Assembly: GCA_036971475.1 (NCBI GenBank)
Contig: JBAIZL010000002.1
Span: 351,982,582 to 352,046,581, forward strand
Length of the DNA: 64,000 nt
Direction: 5' to 3'
Origin: Prosapia bicincta
Taxonomy: Eukaryota; Arthropoda; Insecta; Hemiptera; Cercopidae
The notes beneath the pieces are model-generated. The model was not told the DNA's origin, did not search any database, and worked only from the letters and a program-made list of their open reading frames with translations. Both the position numbers and the translations under genes were made by a program. This document shows positions 25,705 through 36,155 of this stretch, piece by piece; the first letter of the stretch is position 1, and each line of letters opens with the position of its first letter.

Positions 25705-28055
25705 GGGGCAAAAACAATGGCTTAGACATAACTAACGTGTTGCGCATGCTTATCTGAAGTATGGAGACGATAACACATTCATGAGGGTGTGTTAAATGTC
25801 ACATGTTCAACAAGTAAAAACAATGGCTTAGACATGAGTAACTTATTGCACGTGATTATCTGAAGTATGGAGACGATAACACATTCATGAGGGTGTGTTA
25901 AATGTCACATGTTCAACAAGTAAAAACAATGGCTTAGACATGAGTAACATGTTGCACGTGCTTATCTGAAGTATGGAGACGATAACACATTCATGAGGGT
26001 GTGTTAAATGTCACATGTTCAACAAGTAAAAACAATGGCTTAGACATGAGTAACATGTTGCACGTGCTTATCTGAAGTATGGAGACGATAACACATTCAT
26101 GAGGGTGTGTTAAATGTCACATGTTCAACAAGTAAAAACAATGGCTTAGACATGAGTAACATGTTGCACGTGCTTATCTGAAGTATGGAGACGATAACAC
26201 ATTCATGAGGGTGTGTTAAATGTCACATGTTCAACAAGTAAAAACAATGGCTTAGACATGAGTAACATGTTGCACGTGCTTATCTGAAGCATGGAGACAA
26301 TAACACATTCATAAAGGTATGTTAAATGTCACATGTTCAACAAGTAAAAACAATGGCTTAGACATGAGTAACATGTTGCACGTGCTTATCTGAAGCATGG
26401 AGACAATAACACATTCATAAAGGTGTGTTAAATATCACATGTTCAACAAGTAAAATCAATGGCTAACACATGAGTAGTAACATGTTCACGTGCTTATCTG
26501 AAGCATGGAGACAATAACACATTCATAAAGGTGTGTTAAATGTCACATGTTCAACAAGTAAAAACAATGGCTTAGACATGAGTAACATGTTGCACGTGCT
26601 TATCTGAAGCATAGAGACAATAACACATTCATAAAGGTATGTTAAATGTCACATGTTCAACAAGTAAAAACAATGGCTTAGACATGAGTAACATGTTGCA
26701 CGTGCTTATCTGAAGCATGGAGACAATAACACATTCATAAAGGTGTGTTAAATATCACATGTTCAACAAGTAAAATCAATGGCTAACACATGAGTAGTAA
26801 CATGTTCACGTGCTTATCTGAAGCATGGAGACAATAACACATTCATAAAGGTGTGTTAAATGTCACATGTTCAACAAGTAAAAACAATGGCTTACACATG
26901 AGTAACATGTTGCACGTGCTTATCTGAAGCATGGAGACAATAACACATTCATAAAGGTATGTTAAATGTCACATGTTCAACAAATAAAAACAATGGCTTA
27001 GACATGAGTAACATGTTGCACCTGCTTATCTGAAGCATGGAGACAATAACACATTCATAAAGGTGTGTTAAATATCACATGTTCAACAAGTAAAATCAAT
27101 GGATAACACATGAGTAGTAACATGTTGCACGTGCTTATCTGAAGCATGGAGACAATAACACATTCATAAAGGTGTGTTAAATGTCACATGTTCAACAAGT
27201 AAAAACAATGGCTTAGACATGAGTAACATGTTGCACATGCTTATCTGAAGTATGGAGACAATAACACATTCATGAGGGTGTGTTAAATGTCACATGTTCA
27301 ACAAGTAAAAACAATGGCTTAGACATGAGTAACATGTTGCACGTTCTTATCTGAAGTATGGAGACGATAACACATTCATGAGGGTGTGTTAAATGTCACA
27401 TGTTCAACATGTAAAAACAATGGTTTAGACATGAGTAACATGTTGCACGTGCTTATCTGAAGCACAGAGACGATAACACATTCATGAGGGTGTGTTAAAT
27501 GTCAAATGTTCAACAAGTAAAAACAATGGCTTAGACATGAGTAAAGTGTTGCACGTGCTTATCTGAAGTATGGTGACGATAACACATTCATAAAGGTGTG
27601 TCAAATGTCACATGTTCAACAAGTAATAACAATGGCATAGACATGAGTAACTTATTGCACGTGATTATCTGAAGCATCGAGACGATAACACATTCATAAG
27701 GGTGTGTTAAATGCCACATGTTCAACAAGAAAAACAATGGCTTAGACATGAGTAACATGTTGCACGTGGTTATCTGAAGCATGGAGACGATAACACATTC
27801 ATAAGGATGTGTTAAATGTCACATGTTCAAAAAGTAAAAACAATGGCTTAGACATGAGTAACATGTTGCACGTGCTTATCTGAAGCATGGAGACAATAAC
27901 ACATTCATGAGGGTGTGTTAAATGTCACATGTTCAACAAGTAAAAACAATGGCTTAGACATGAGTAACGTGTTGCACTTGCTTATCTGAAGCATGGAGAA
28001 GATAACACATTCATAAAGGTGTTTTAAATGTCACCTGTTCAACAAGAAAAAACAA
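25705..28055. repeat. Satellite array, 106-bp monomer, about 22 copies
   Basis: The same word, CAATGGCTTAGACATGAGTA, recurs every 106 bases (for example 25821 and 25927). Two monomer types are visible: one with GTATGGAGACGATAAC and CATGAGGG, at both ends of the array, and one with GCATGGAGACAATAAC and CATAAAGG, in the middle. Between about 26280 and 27180 a longer variant with GGCTAACACATGAGTAGTAAC recurs at 26461, 26781 and about 27101, about 320 bases apart, which is a three-monomer higher-order repeat. Open frames across the array are artefacts. Confidence 0.97.
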
Positions 28056-28563
28056 TGTTGGTTCTTGAAGCGGCAACAAAATTAGATGTTGAGAGATGTA
28101 AGCCTGCTAAACCCATTTTTTAGGGACAATATTTTTTCTTCATAGGGAGACAAAGGATTAACAACCTTAAATGAAAATTCTGATAAATCAAAATGTAAGT
28201 TTAATATAGTGTCACATATTAATATATACATTCCAATGTATAAAATAAATTTGGTTTTTAGTTATCTTAGAAGGACTACAGTTTAAAGGAAGGAGTAAAT
28301 TCTACCAATTTGAAGGAACACATCTATGCATTAATAAAGTTTGAGTTTTACACTTTAATCATGCTGCTGAATCTCATGTTTAACTTGGCAGCTGCTTTAT
28401 TGGTTATTTAATTGACCTTTTAAACAACATTTAACTTTGGTTGTCTATTTATGTTATCCGACAAGGTATTCTCAAATGAGGCAATGAAAACTTACGATGT
28501 TTTAGTTGTTATATAATTAAATTTTAATGTAATACAAATATTATTTGAATATTTCAATATTAT
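28056..28563. other. Host flank between satellite and bacterial insertion
   Basis: About 500 AT-rich bases without recognisable gene. The first part (28064-28100) matches the flank of the satellite relative at 13.9 kb, so it is eukaryotic. Homology to bacterial protein begins at 28564-28567, which places the left junction of the insertion here or a little to the left. Confidence 0.6.
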
Positions 28564-28839
28564 ATAAACTTTTGCTACCTCACTTGAAAGTTGAAGGCCA
28601 CCGCTTCCCGGTCCTTCAACTACCGGAAACTTTTTTATCGCACCATCCACAGAGCTAGAAATAATTTGCACATTTCCACCACAAGCGCTTACTAAATCCT
28701 GAACTAAACCTGATTCATCTTCAAGCATTATCTTTAGTAAATGCTCAGGCATACAAATCTGATGTCCAGCTCCCAGCGCTTTCATTTGAACACTCTGGAT
28801 TAGGCTTTTTGCTTTTTATGTAAATGTATTTAAGTCCAT
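28564..28839 (-). pseudogene. clpB: ClpB disaggregase, N-terminal fragment cut by the insertion junction
   Basis: ClpB is the AAA+ chaperone that, with DnaK, rescues aggregated proteins. Only about 90 of its roughly 850 residues remain: the start MDLNTFT, then the N-domain with MKALGAGHQICMPEHLL, GLVQDL and VVEGPGSGGLQLS. Codon 8 is TAA (28816-28818), just before KAKSLIQS. After EVAKV the translation stops resembling ClpB and becomes AT-rich host-like sequence, so the chromosomal junction falls near 28564. The 193 bases upstream, before lipA ends, could have held its promoter (TTGACC is visible on the minus strand). Confidence 0.93.
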
Positions 28840-29032
28840 AATACAAGTTTAACTCATACTTGCTGGTATACATAGCAATTGCTTCCTCAATTTCAAGCTG
28901 AAAGTTGTTTACTTTTGGATAAAAATTTACCCTAATGTATGTAACTGAAACTTTACACCCACATATCACAACCAAGCTCTAAAAGCCACGCAAACTCAAG
29001 GTCAACACTATATGCTATAACCAAAAGTTTTT

Positions 29033-29879
29033 TTATACTGAAAAACGACAAGCTTTGAGCCTGTTATATGAAGATCTAGTGAGTGGACTTGATGCAACCA
29101 CTAAAAATCCCTTAAAATAAGCAACGTACTTATAATGCTCAAATTCCTCTGGGGTAACATACCTATCGATTTTTGCGTGCTTCGGAGTTGGTTGCAGATA
29201 CTGACCGATTGTTATAAAATCAACTTCAGCACTTCATAAATCATCCATAACTTGAAGTACTTCTTCCTTTGATTCTCCAAGTCCAACCATGAGCCCTAAC
29301 TTGGTAAAAAGCTTGGGATTTATCTGCTTTACCATCTTCAGCAAATACAGTGAATGAAAATAACGAGCCCTTGGCCTTATCTTTGCATATAATCTTGGCA
29401 CTGTTTCAATTATAGACATCAGGTGATGCAACAGCAACCGCTTCAAATGCCCCTTTCTTATTTAAAAAATCAAGAGTTAAAATTTCTATTGTTGTTTCCG
29501 AAGTGATCTTTCTAATTTCTTCTATACGTTTTATAAACTGATTTGCACCACCATCTGGTAAATCATCATGGTCAACAGAGGTAATGACAACATGCTTTAG
29601 GTTTAACTTTTTTATCGCCTTTGCTAAATTTTTTGGCTCATGAGGGTCTAATTTAATAGGAATACCTGTTGCAACGTTGCAAAATGCAAAAGCACGAGTG
29701 CAAATAGAACCGAGAATCATCACAGTAGCGTGACGTTTGTTCCAACATTCACCAATATTTGGACAAGCAGTCTCTTCACATACCGTATGCAAGTTATGCA
29801 GCTTAACAGTGTTTAAGGTCTTATTAAATATTTCACCAGTTGGAGCTTATGCAATGAGCCATGGAGGCTTACTATGCAT
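29033..29879 (-). pseudogene. lipA: Lipoyl synthase LipA, broken
   Basis: LipA is a radical-SAM enzyme that inserts two sulfurs into octanoyl groups on lipoyl domains. Almost the full length is readable: MHSKPPWLIA, the first cysteine group ending [19 protein letters not shown], then the SAM-cluster motif, and [18 protein letters not shown] near the end. Lesions: a stop at codon 11, a Phe in place of the middle Cys of the CxxxCxxC motif (CTRAFAFC), a small deletion after ASPDVYN that shifts frame, and TGA in DDL*SAEVDF where Arg is expected (CGA to TGA). The start ATG overlaps the rpmB stop (GATGCATAG), which preserves the bacterial operon arrangement. Confidence 0.95.
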
Positions 29880-30186
29880 CTGAAACAGCTAAATCCACCT
29901 TCTGCTTTGCTAAAACCTTTCTTAACTTTCTTTTTATTTTTTGTGCCTTCTCGCTTAGTTTAACTGTTTTTGTGTTGAGCAGAAAAGCATCAAGGTCACC
30001 TTTATAGTCTACAGTTCGTAAAGTTCTCGCTGCTACGCGAAATTTAAATTTCTTGTTCAATATGTTACTCATCAGCGTAACATTATGCAAATTTAAGAGA
30101 AAGGTACGCTTTATTTTACGGTTTGAATGTGATACCTTATGACCAAAAGATTTCTTTCTATTTGTTAGTTCGCAAACTCCACTCAC
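29872..30186 (-). CDS. rpmB: 50S ribosomal protein L28, open
   Basis: This is a 104-codon frame with no lesion, matching the usual length of rickettsial L28. The N-terminus MSGVCELTNRKKSFGHKVSH and the basic C-terminal half (KLSEKAQKIKRKLRKVL) are typical. In bacteria it binds 23S rRNA in the large subunit. It lies just upstream of lipA with overlapping stop and start, as an operon. It is short, so its survival among pseudogenes may be chance; no eukaryotic promoter or transit peptide is evident. Confidence 0.93.
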   Translation of the reverse strand: MSGVCELTNRKKSFGHKVSHSNRKIKRTFLLNLHNVTLMSNILNKKFKFRVAARTLRTVDYKGDLDAFLLNTKTVKLSEKAQKIKRKLRKVLAKQKVDLAVSDA

Positions 30187-30222
30187 ATTGACATTCCATG
30201 TTTTCTATGTACTGAGATTACC

Positions 30223-30564
30223 TTATAGGGCGAAATAGTCAATACTTTCTTGCTTAATTTTTATACCGTATACAGCTTTGTAGCCAAAAAATATTGCGAT
30301 TCTCTCTATCACAAGAGAGATCATATGCTGAATTTCCTGTGCTTTACTGCCATTTGTTACTATCAGGTGTAAAACACCAGAATTTATATTCTGTGCATAT
30401 GAGATCTTTCTTGGCTTTGTACACTCAGCTAATTCCTCTCCCACTATGCCTCTCCAGTTTAAAATAAGACGTATTTCATTTTTGCTCATCCTATTCCTTA
30501 TGCATTTTAATGCATAACTTTCTACTATAGATTTTAATTTCTTTGGCCCGCTGTGCTTGAGCAT
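30223..30564 (-). CDS. dciA: DciA-like DUF721 helicase-loading protein, open
   Basis: A 113-codon frame without lesions. The KH-like DUF721 domain covers most of it: LILNWRGIVGEELAECTKP, then ISYAQNINSGVLHLIVTNG and a helix with AQEIQHMISLVIERI, then GYKAVYGIKIKQ. DciA is the ancestral loader of the replicative helicase DnaB in bacteria lacking DnaC. It sits 8 bases after the degraded lipoprotein gene and upstream of rpmB, on the same strand. Confidence 0.85.
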   Translation of the reverse strand: MLKHSGPKKLKSIVESYALKCIRNRMSKNEIRLILNWRGIVGEELAECTKPRKISYAQNINSGVLHLIVTNGSKAQEIQHMISLVIERIAIFFGYKAVYGIKIKQESIDYFAL

Positions 30565-30571
30565 TTCCCTG

Positions 30572-30984
30572 TTACGAACCAGATTCTTCCATAGTTACAA
30601 CGTAGCGTGATGGATATTGTTTATAAGCTCCAGTAGCTACGTCAATAACAAAACCAGGCCACCACAGTAAGTTTAATAAAGCAACCTTATTAAAACTTTC
30701 ACCCACCATCACATTTAACTGCCTATAACCTGCTTTTTTGCACTCAACGGATAATGATCCTGAACCTCGTTGAATAACCATCATTCCAGGATTAGATGTG
30801 AGAGAATGGTCATTCCGGATGGGTCATATACAACACATTTAACCTTTTCCATCAAGTTACCTTCATCATCTACTACCTTAATTCGGATTGCTTGTGTAGA
30901 ACCGGAAAACAGTGTTGCAAAACAACCAGTAAGTAAATTATTTATCAGTAATATTAAAAAGATATTTCTTAATCTAAAAGCCAT
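30572..30984 (-). pseudogene. Putative lipoprotein, one frameshift
   Basis: The N-terminus has a hydrophobic signal with a lipobox, LLINNLLTGC, so the native protein would be a lipid-anchored envelope protein. The first 60 or so residues (SGSTQAIRIKVVDDEG, CVVYDPSGM) are in one frame and the remainder (VECKKAGYRQLNV, LLWWPGFVIDVATGAYKQYP) in another; the switch is near 30785-30800. The pattern of a beta-rich domain followed by a short hydrophobic WWPG segment recurs in bacterial lipoproteins of unknown function. I do not assign a function. Confidence 0.8.
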
Positions 30985-31047
30985 ATAAATATAGTAGCAA
31001 AATATTCCGCATTATAAAACCATTCTTTTGCTATCTCACCACAATCC

Positions 31048-31078
31048 CTGCATTCCAGCGTTATACGCTGGAATGCAG
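31048..31078. repeat. Wolbachia-type palindrome, 14-bp arms
   Basis: CTGCATTCCAGCGT and ACGCTGGAATGCAG are perfect complements around TAT. It sits in the spacer between the lipoprotein gene and pyrE, like the palindromic elements dispersed in Wolbachia genomes. It could form a hairpin or act as a terminator. Confidence 0.8.
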
Positions 31079-31259
31079 CTCTACCTTTCGGCCCCACACC
31101 ATGCAAATCAGTATTCTTATAGCATTTATCAGACCAATATTCTATTTATAGAATTTTTGTGCAGTCACTTTCGTTTCATAATTTATCCATTTCTAATTAG
31201 AATTTGTTAAATTATTATTAACCGGCTTGAACTAGAATTAAAAAGTATAATAAAATGTT

Positions 31260-31560
31260 GAGTTTTATTTTTATATCATAAATATGAAGAAATTTACCTA
31301 TAAAAAAAGGCAAAAAATCCCCGTGGTGCGAGTTTTGACCCTCTAATAATGTACTGACGCTTGATTTAAGCGCGATTTGGCTGCATGTGAAAAAATTTAA
31401 AAGACTTGCAGCCCCAATAATTTTATGTATTCGGCCAATAAATCCCTAAGATTTTTACTTATTTTTTGTCATTGTGCGTGGATCAAAAACAAGTTTTGAG
31501 TCAGAAATACCCTTGTATGCTATGATAATGAGATTGTCAAGTAATTTTTTCGTCTCTATA
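31260..31560. repeat. Dispersed Wolbachia intergenic repeat, type 1, copy 1
   Basis: Contains AAAAAATCCCCGTGGTGCGA, GTTTTGACCCTCTAATAATG, GCGCGATTTGGCTGCATGTG and AACAAGTTTTGAGTCAGAAA. The same string of words occurs at 54590-54900. It lies downstream of pyrE and carries no gene. Confidence 0.85.
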
Positions 31561-31657
31561 GCCAGTGTTAGCTACTTGAAACTGGGATTACTTTGCACAA
31601 TTACTGAGATATTCCCTACTCCTTGGTTTGGTTATCGGCAGTTGCTTCAATCCTTCA

Positions 31658-34421
31658 CAGTGGCGCACTCAGAAAATAATTATGGGGGGGGCTAACCGGG
31701 GGACCCTGGGCCAACCAACGGACAACTTTTTAAAAATTCGTAAGAATAACCGGTATTTTAAGGCATTACTTTAAGTTTATTTTAGCTCTTTGAGTGCAAG
31801 TTTTGAGTAGGGACTATAGAAATGAATGATATGACCCAGCAGATAAAATAAGATTTTAGGTTTTATTTTGACAAAATCTTGTTATATCAGCTGTCTTACA
31901 AAACAAAATTGAGTCTTCTTTTGGCCTTCTTCAGTATGGATAATACACTGTCTGTGTCAACTGGAATTTCCCTGTGGATATTAAGATTGGCTAAGCCATT
32001 TAGCCTACTATCAGACATCGTGTTTCTTAGGTATGTCTTGATTCTCCGAAGAGTGGAAAACGAGCGCTCTGCTGTGCTGGTCGATACAGGTATAGTGATG
32101 AAAATCTTGAGCAGGAAAGATTGTTTTATCACAAATATTTAGAAAATCAATTGCATTGACATGGTGTGCATTGTGTTGTTGGAGAAAAGCTTGCCAAAAT
32201 TCCATTTCTGCCATCAACACGTTTAAGTTGTTGTTTTCCAAATCTTCTTCATAAACTTCAATCAACTTCAAAAACGCCTCTTTCATCTCTTTACTTTCTT
32301 CACTATGCTCTGGATAAGTATGAAGCAAGCAGTGAAACCCTTTCATAATGTTCTTGTGCTTTAAGAGACGTTCTTCGTTGCAGGAAATAAAACTTTCAAT
32401 CCAGGGGATGAATACGTTAATTCTATAAAATTGTTCTGTGCTTTCGGCTGAGACATTGCTTCTGTGTGTCTGCCTCCCAACAATCCTTGGAACACTAATT
32501 GTAGTTTCAATCAATTCGGCCATTTTTTGTGCCTCTTGAAACAAGACTGAAAACTCTTCATCGACTTTTTCTCTTAGTGACTTCAGACTCTGAAGTACAT
32601 AGTCAGCATAGTTCAAAGCAGCCCAGAGATCCGCATCACTTGACTGTAGCTTTTGACACAATATCAAAGTGTAGCTGAGTAGCTTTTCAGCTGATACTAG
32701 AGCTACAATATACTCTGATTGACATATAGCTGTCAAAAGGACATCGGCGCCTGAAGATGTGTCCTTATCATCAAAACACTTGATTTCTTCTAAGGATGAA
32801 ATGATAGGGCTGTACAGCTCCTTCATGACGAGGACAGCATCATGCCTTTGAACCCATCTGGTTGGGCATAGCTGTTTGAGTTTTTGTTTCTTAGTTTTTG
32901 GTGCAAGGGTTTCAATTTTTCCCTGGAGAACATTTTGCCTCTTTGGTGTGTTAAAAAAAGACCATACTTTTTCAGTAGTGCCAAAACAATTTCTGATAGA
33001 TCTGACCTCTGCAGCATTTGTAATGGCTAAGATAAGGCTGTGCGACGCGCAGTGTACATATACTGCCTTCGGGCAACGTTTCTGCACAACAGCCTGAGCA
33101 CCTTTCACCTTTCCGCCCATGACTGATGCGCCATCATATCCTTGTCCTCTCAGATCTTTTATTTCAAGATTGCACTCTTCAAGCCCTTTCAACAGTGTTT
33201 CTCCAAGCACCTCGCCAGTCGTTGACTCTAGAGGCACAAACTGCAAAAACTTTTCATTAATCTTATAACCATCCTTCGTGTTATGAGAGACATACCTCAC
33301 AGACAATGAAAACTGTTCTTGAGTCGACACGGCTGTAGTCTCATCAGCTAACACACTGAAAAAAGTAACATCTTTGATTATGCGACTTTTTATTACTTTG
33401 TCACAAGCATCAATGATTTGATTTTGCATGTTCCAGCTTATATAAGTGGCATTTTTACCACATGACTTGAAATGGTCTCTTAATTTTGCATCACCTGCTT
33501 CAATACGCATCCGCAATAGGGCTCTGAAATTCCCCTCATTATCATCCGGCATTGCGTCTAAGTTGAAGTCTCCATAGTCTCTGTGGCCTCGAAGAGCTAT
33601 TCCCTGTGGTCCATAAAAAATTACCGTTTCTATTATGGGTTTTAACCTCTCCGCAGTTTCTTTCGCCTGATTGGCTTTGCCTACATCCAAAGATCTGTCT
33701 ATGGGATTCATCTTCCCTCCCATTACTGTTTTCAAATTGTTGAAATCGATCATGGCATGTTTGTGGTATTGTAAATGAGAATGTGACTCAAATTTTTCAA
33801 TAGGCTTTTTCCAATTTTGGAATCCTTCTTGGACAAGCTGACCTGTTTTCTGGGATGATCTCATACCCACTTCAGTTGGAGCAGAGTACACAATAAGTGC
33901 AGTAAGCCCGGTTTTCTATCTCAGAGTATGACAACCACTTATACTTTTGCAACCAGGAATACAAAAACTTCCTCTCCTGCTTTCCATGAGTCGTCGCTGG
34001 AAACTTGTAGTTGGAAGATGGAGCCCACAAGTTTTCCAAAACATGTAACTTCTCTGTGCCTGAGAGCCACTTATTTTTGTACAAAGAAATGTCCATTTTA
34101 CTGCTGCATTCTATGTTGACATTGTCCGATGTATGACTGGAGCTTGAGGCTGAAGTACCAGCTTCATCAAGAGCAGGACTGGCCAATTTCTTCCGATTAG
34201 GCTCTCCAATCTAACCCAAAATAATTTAAGCAAATTAATATTAGGTCACTTCCATGCGTGACAATTTATTTCGTAGTTGTAGTGAAATGTAACTCTCGTA
34301 AACCAGTATTCAGTATGCGATGTATCTACTATTGGCGGATTTAAAAACTGAATGTATTTTTTTCTTTTTTTCTTGGGGGGGGGCTACAGCCCCTTTAGCC
34401 CCCTCCGTGGGTGCGCGCCTG
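31658..34421 (-). mobile_element. hAT transposon inserted in pyrE, with 8-bp target duplication
   Basis: Ends are CAGTGGCGCACTCAG (left) and the complement of CAGGCGCGCACCCACGG (right). The flanks ATCCTTCA (31650-31657) and ATCCTTCA (34422-34429) are identical 8-bp duplications. Inside is one nearly intact minus-strand transposase of the zinc-finger MYM-type 1-like group. G-runs lie next to both ends, as in related elements. A eukaryotic transposon with perfect duplication inside a bacterial gene shows that this DNA is in a nucleus. Confidence 0.97.
31896..34186 (-). pseudogene. hAT transposase (ZMYM1/DUF4371 type), two frameshifts
   Basis: Frame 1 (33872-34186) has the N-terminal region including the TTF-type zinc-binding segment (YCTYCVLC). 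Frame 2 (32011-33891, 626 codons) carries the DUF4371/RNase H-like core: FFSVLADETTAVSTQEQF, LRGQGYDGASVMGGKVKG, HCASHSLILAITNA and CPTRWVQRHDAV. Frame 3 (31896-32132) carries the hAT dimerisation domain, TSTAERSFSTLRRIKTYLR and LNGLANLNIHREI. Adjacent frames overlap by some bases, so two single-base indels could account for both breaks. The core is open over more than 600 codons, so the insertion is fairly young compared with the host gene lesions. Confidence 0.93.
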
Positions 34422-34970
34422 ATCCTTCAGGAAGTTCTGTTTCCCTATAGTTTTTAATGTTGAGCTCAAGTAAAGATATAACAGGAAAAAAGGCAATTTT
34501 GTTTCACTGTTTCTCTTGATTAGAGCAGCTTCAGCAACGACTTTACCTCGCATATTTTCTGCACATTTTACAGCCTCAAGTGAAGATTTACCTGTAGTTA
34601 TTACATCTTCAACTAGTAATATTTTCTCATCTTGTTTATTTTAAAATCCGCGACGTAGTTCAAACTTGCCGCTAACACGCTCGCAAAACATTGTTTTGAT
34701 TCCAAGCTGTCTACCAATCTCGTAACCTACAATTATTCCACCAATTGCAGGAGATAGTATTAAATCTATGGAACTATTCAGTTCTTTTTTTATCTTGCAT
34801 ACTAATAGCTCACAGACTTTCATGGCTCTGTCTGGATTTTCAAAAATGTTAGCACACTGTATATATGTTTCACTATGCAATCCAGAGGATAAAACAAAAT
34901 GCCCATGCAGAATTGCTCCCACTTCTTCAAATTCTCTTATTATTGGATTATCTTTACCTAACGTCATTTT

Positions 34971-36155
34971 TTAGGTTTCACCCTTACATTCCTTATTGAT
35001 TATTTGAGTTACGCAAACATCAGACCACACGTTTATTGCAGTTTCACACATATCGATAGTTGTGTAAACAGGCAAAATCAGCCCCATAATGTGCAGAGGA
35101 ACGTTCATTGATACGAGATAACTAGTTGCCACAAAATAGCATCCCATCGGTACCGCAGCATTGCCAATCGCACCACCTGTTGCTAAAAAAATCCATATCA
35201 ACATTTCGCTCAAGGAAAATGTGTACCCATTCATCTCTGCAACAAACATTACCGTAATTAAAATAAACGCGGCACATGCATTCATATTGATTGTTGTACA
35301 TATTGGCAAGGTAAAAGACGACAACTTCTTTGGCACCTTTAGCTTATTTTGCACACAGTCCATGGTCGTTGGTAACGTTGCACCAGATGATTTAGAAAAA
35401 AAACGCAAGTGTCAATGCTGGTATAATCCCCTTAAATGTTTGGATTGGTGATATGCCTTTATACCACATAAGCAGCGGCAAAACCAGAAATGCCTGGACG
35501 AAATTTGCAAACATTATGCAAGCGAAATACCAAAACAGACTATAAAACTCACTGCCACCTTTTAATTCATGCAAAAAACATGTGATAAAAGACCACACAG
35601 CAAGCGGGATAAACGTTAATAACCCTTGGGCAATTTTGAGCAACGTATCAAAAAGTGCAGAAAATATTTGTTGTAATATATCCTGTTTTTCTCTTGGAAG
35701 TGAAATAATAGCTCCGCCCATCAGAAAAGCGATTAATATGATACCGATAATGTTATTCTCAAGAAAAACTTGTACAAAATTTGAAGGAATGAGTGACTTT
35801 AAGTATGAAAAGTAATTGTGATTACTGTCACTCACACTTTTTATCGTGTTACTTATGAAATTTTTTCTTACTGGATCTATCAGCAGATAAAACGATAATG
35901 CAACAAACGCGGCTATAATAGTTGTAAGCAAAGTATAAAATAGTGTTTTCTTAACTAAGATTTTGATTTCAATTCAGTCTTTGAGACCAGAAAGTGTGGA
36001 AACTATGGAAAAAAAACCAGAGGTAAGCTTATCAATTTGAGCAAGCTGATAAATATATCACTAAACAGCTTTGCTATTTCAAATACAACTTCATTGTTTA
36101 AATAGTAAGTAACTATTGCAAACAGTATAGAAAAGAGTATCGCAAACCTATGCAT
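34971..36155 (-). pseudogene. Dicarboxylate/amino acid:cation symporter (DAACS), broken
   Basis: This is a sodium- or proton-coupled transporter of glutamate or dicarboxylates with about eight membrane helices. Visible blocks: MHRFAILFSILFAIVTYY at the start, IIGIILIAFLMGGAII, then FFSKSSGATLPTTMDCVQN (hairpin with the serine-rich motif) and LATGGAIGNAAVPMGCYF. The first break lies near 36010-36040 in a T-rich run and the second in the A-run at 35394-35402, and there is a stop after LKD. Its ATG overlaps the secD stop (AATGCATAG), so the two were co-transcribed in the bacterium. The length of about 394 codons is normal for the family. Confidence 0.9.

Larger units (their letters stand above)
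31588..34967 (-). pseudogene. pyrE: Orotate phosphoribosyltransferase, split by a hAT transposon
   Basis: PyrE makes OMP from orotate and PRPP in pyrimidine synthesis. The 5' two thirds lie at 34430-34967 (MTLGKDNPIIREFEEVGA, ILSPAIGGIIVGYEIGRQLG, and the PRPP loop LLVEDVITTGKSS). The last 22 or so codons (EGLKQLPITKPRSREYL, stop at 31588-31590) lie on the other side of the inserted element, and frames match once element and duplication are removed. Other lesions are a TAA after FELRRGF (34641-34643) and a lost T in the run at about 34479-34484, after KLPF. Confidence 0.95.

Noticed and set aside
27588..27782. Repeat-containing hydrophobic peptide on the minus strand
   Set aside because: It arises from satellite monomers whose frame happens to lack stops.
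25700..28055. CRISPR-like array
   Set aside because: The repeats are directly tandem 106-bp monomers without unique spacers, in eukaryotic DNA. This is a satellite.
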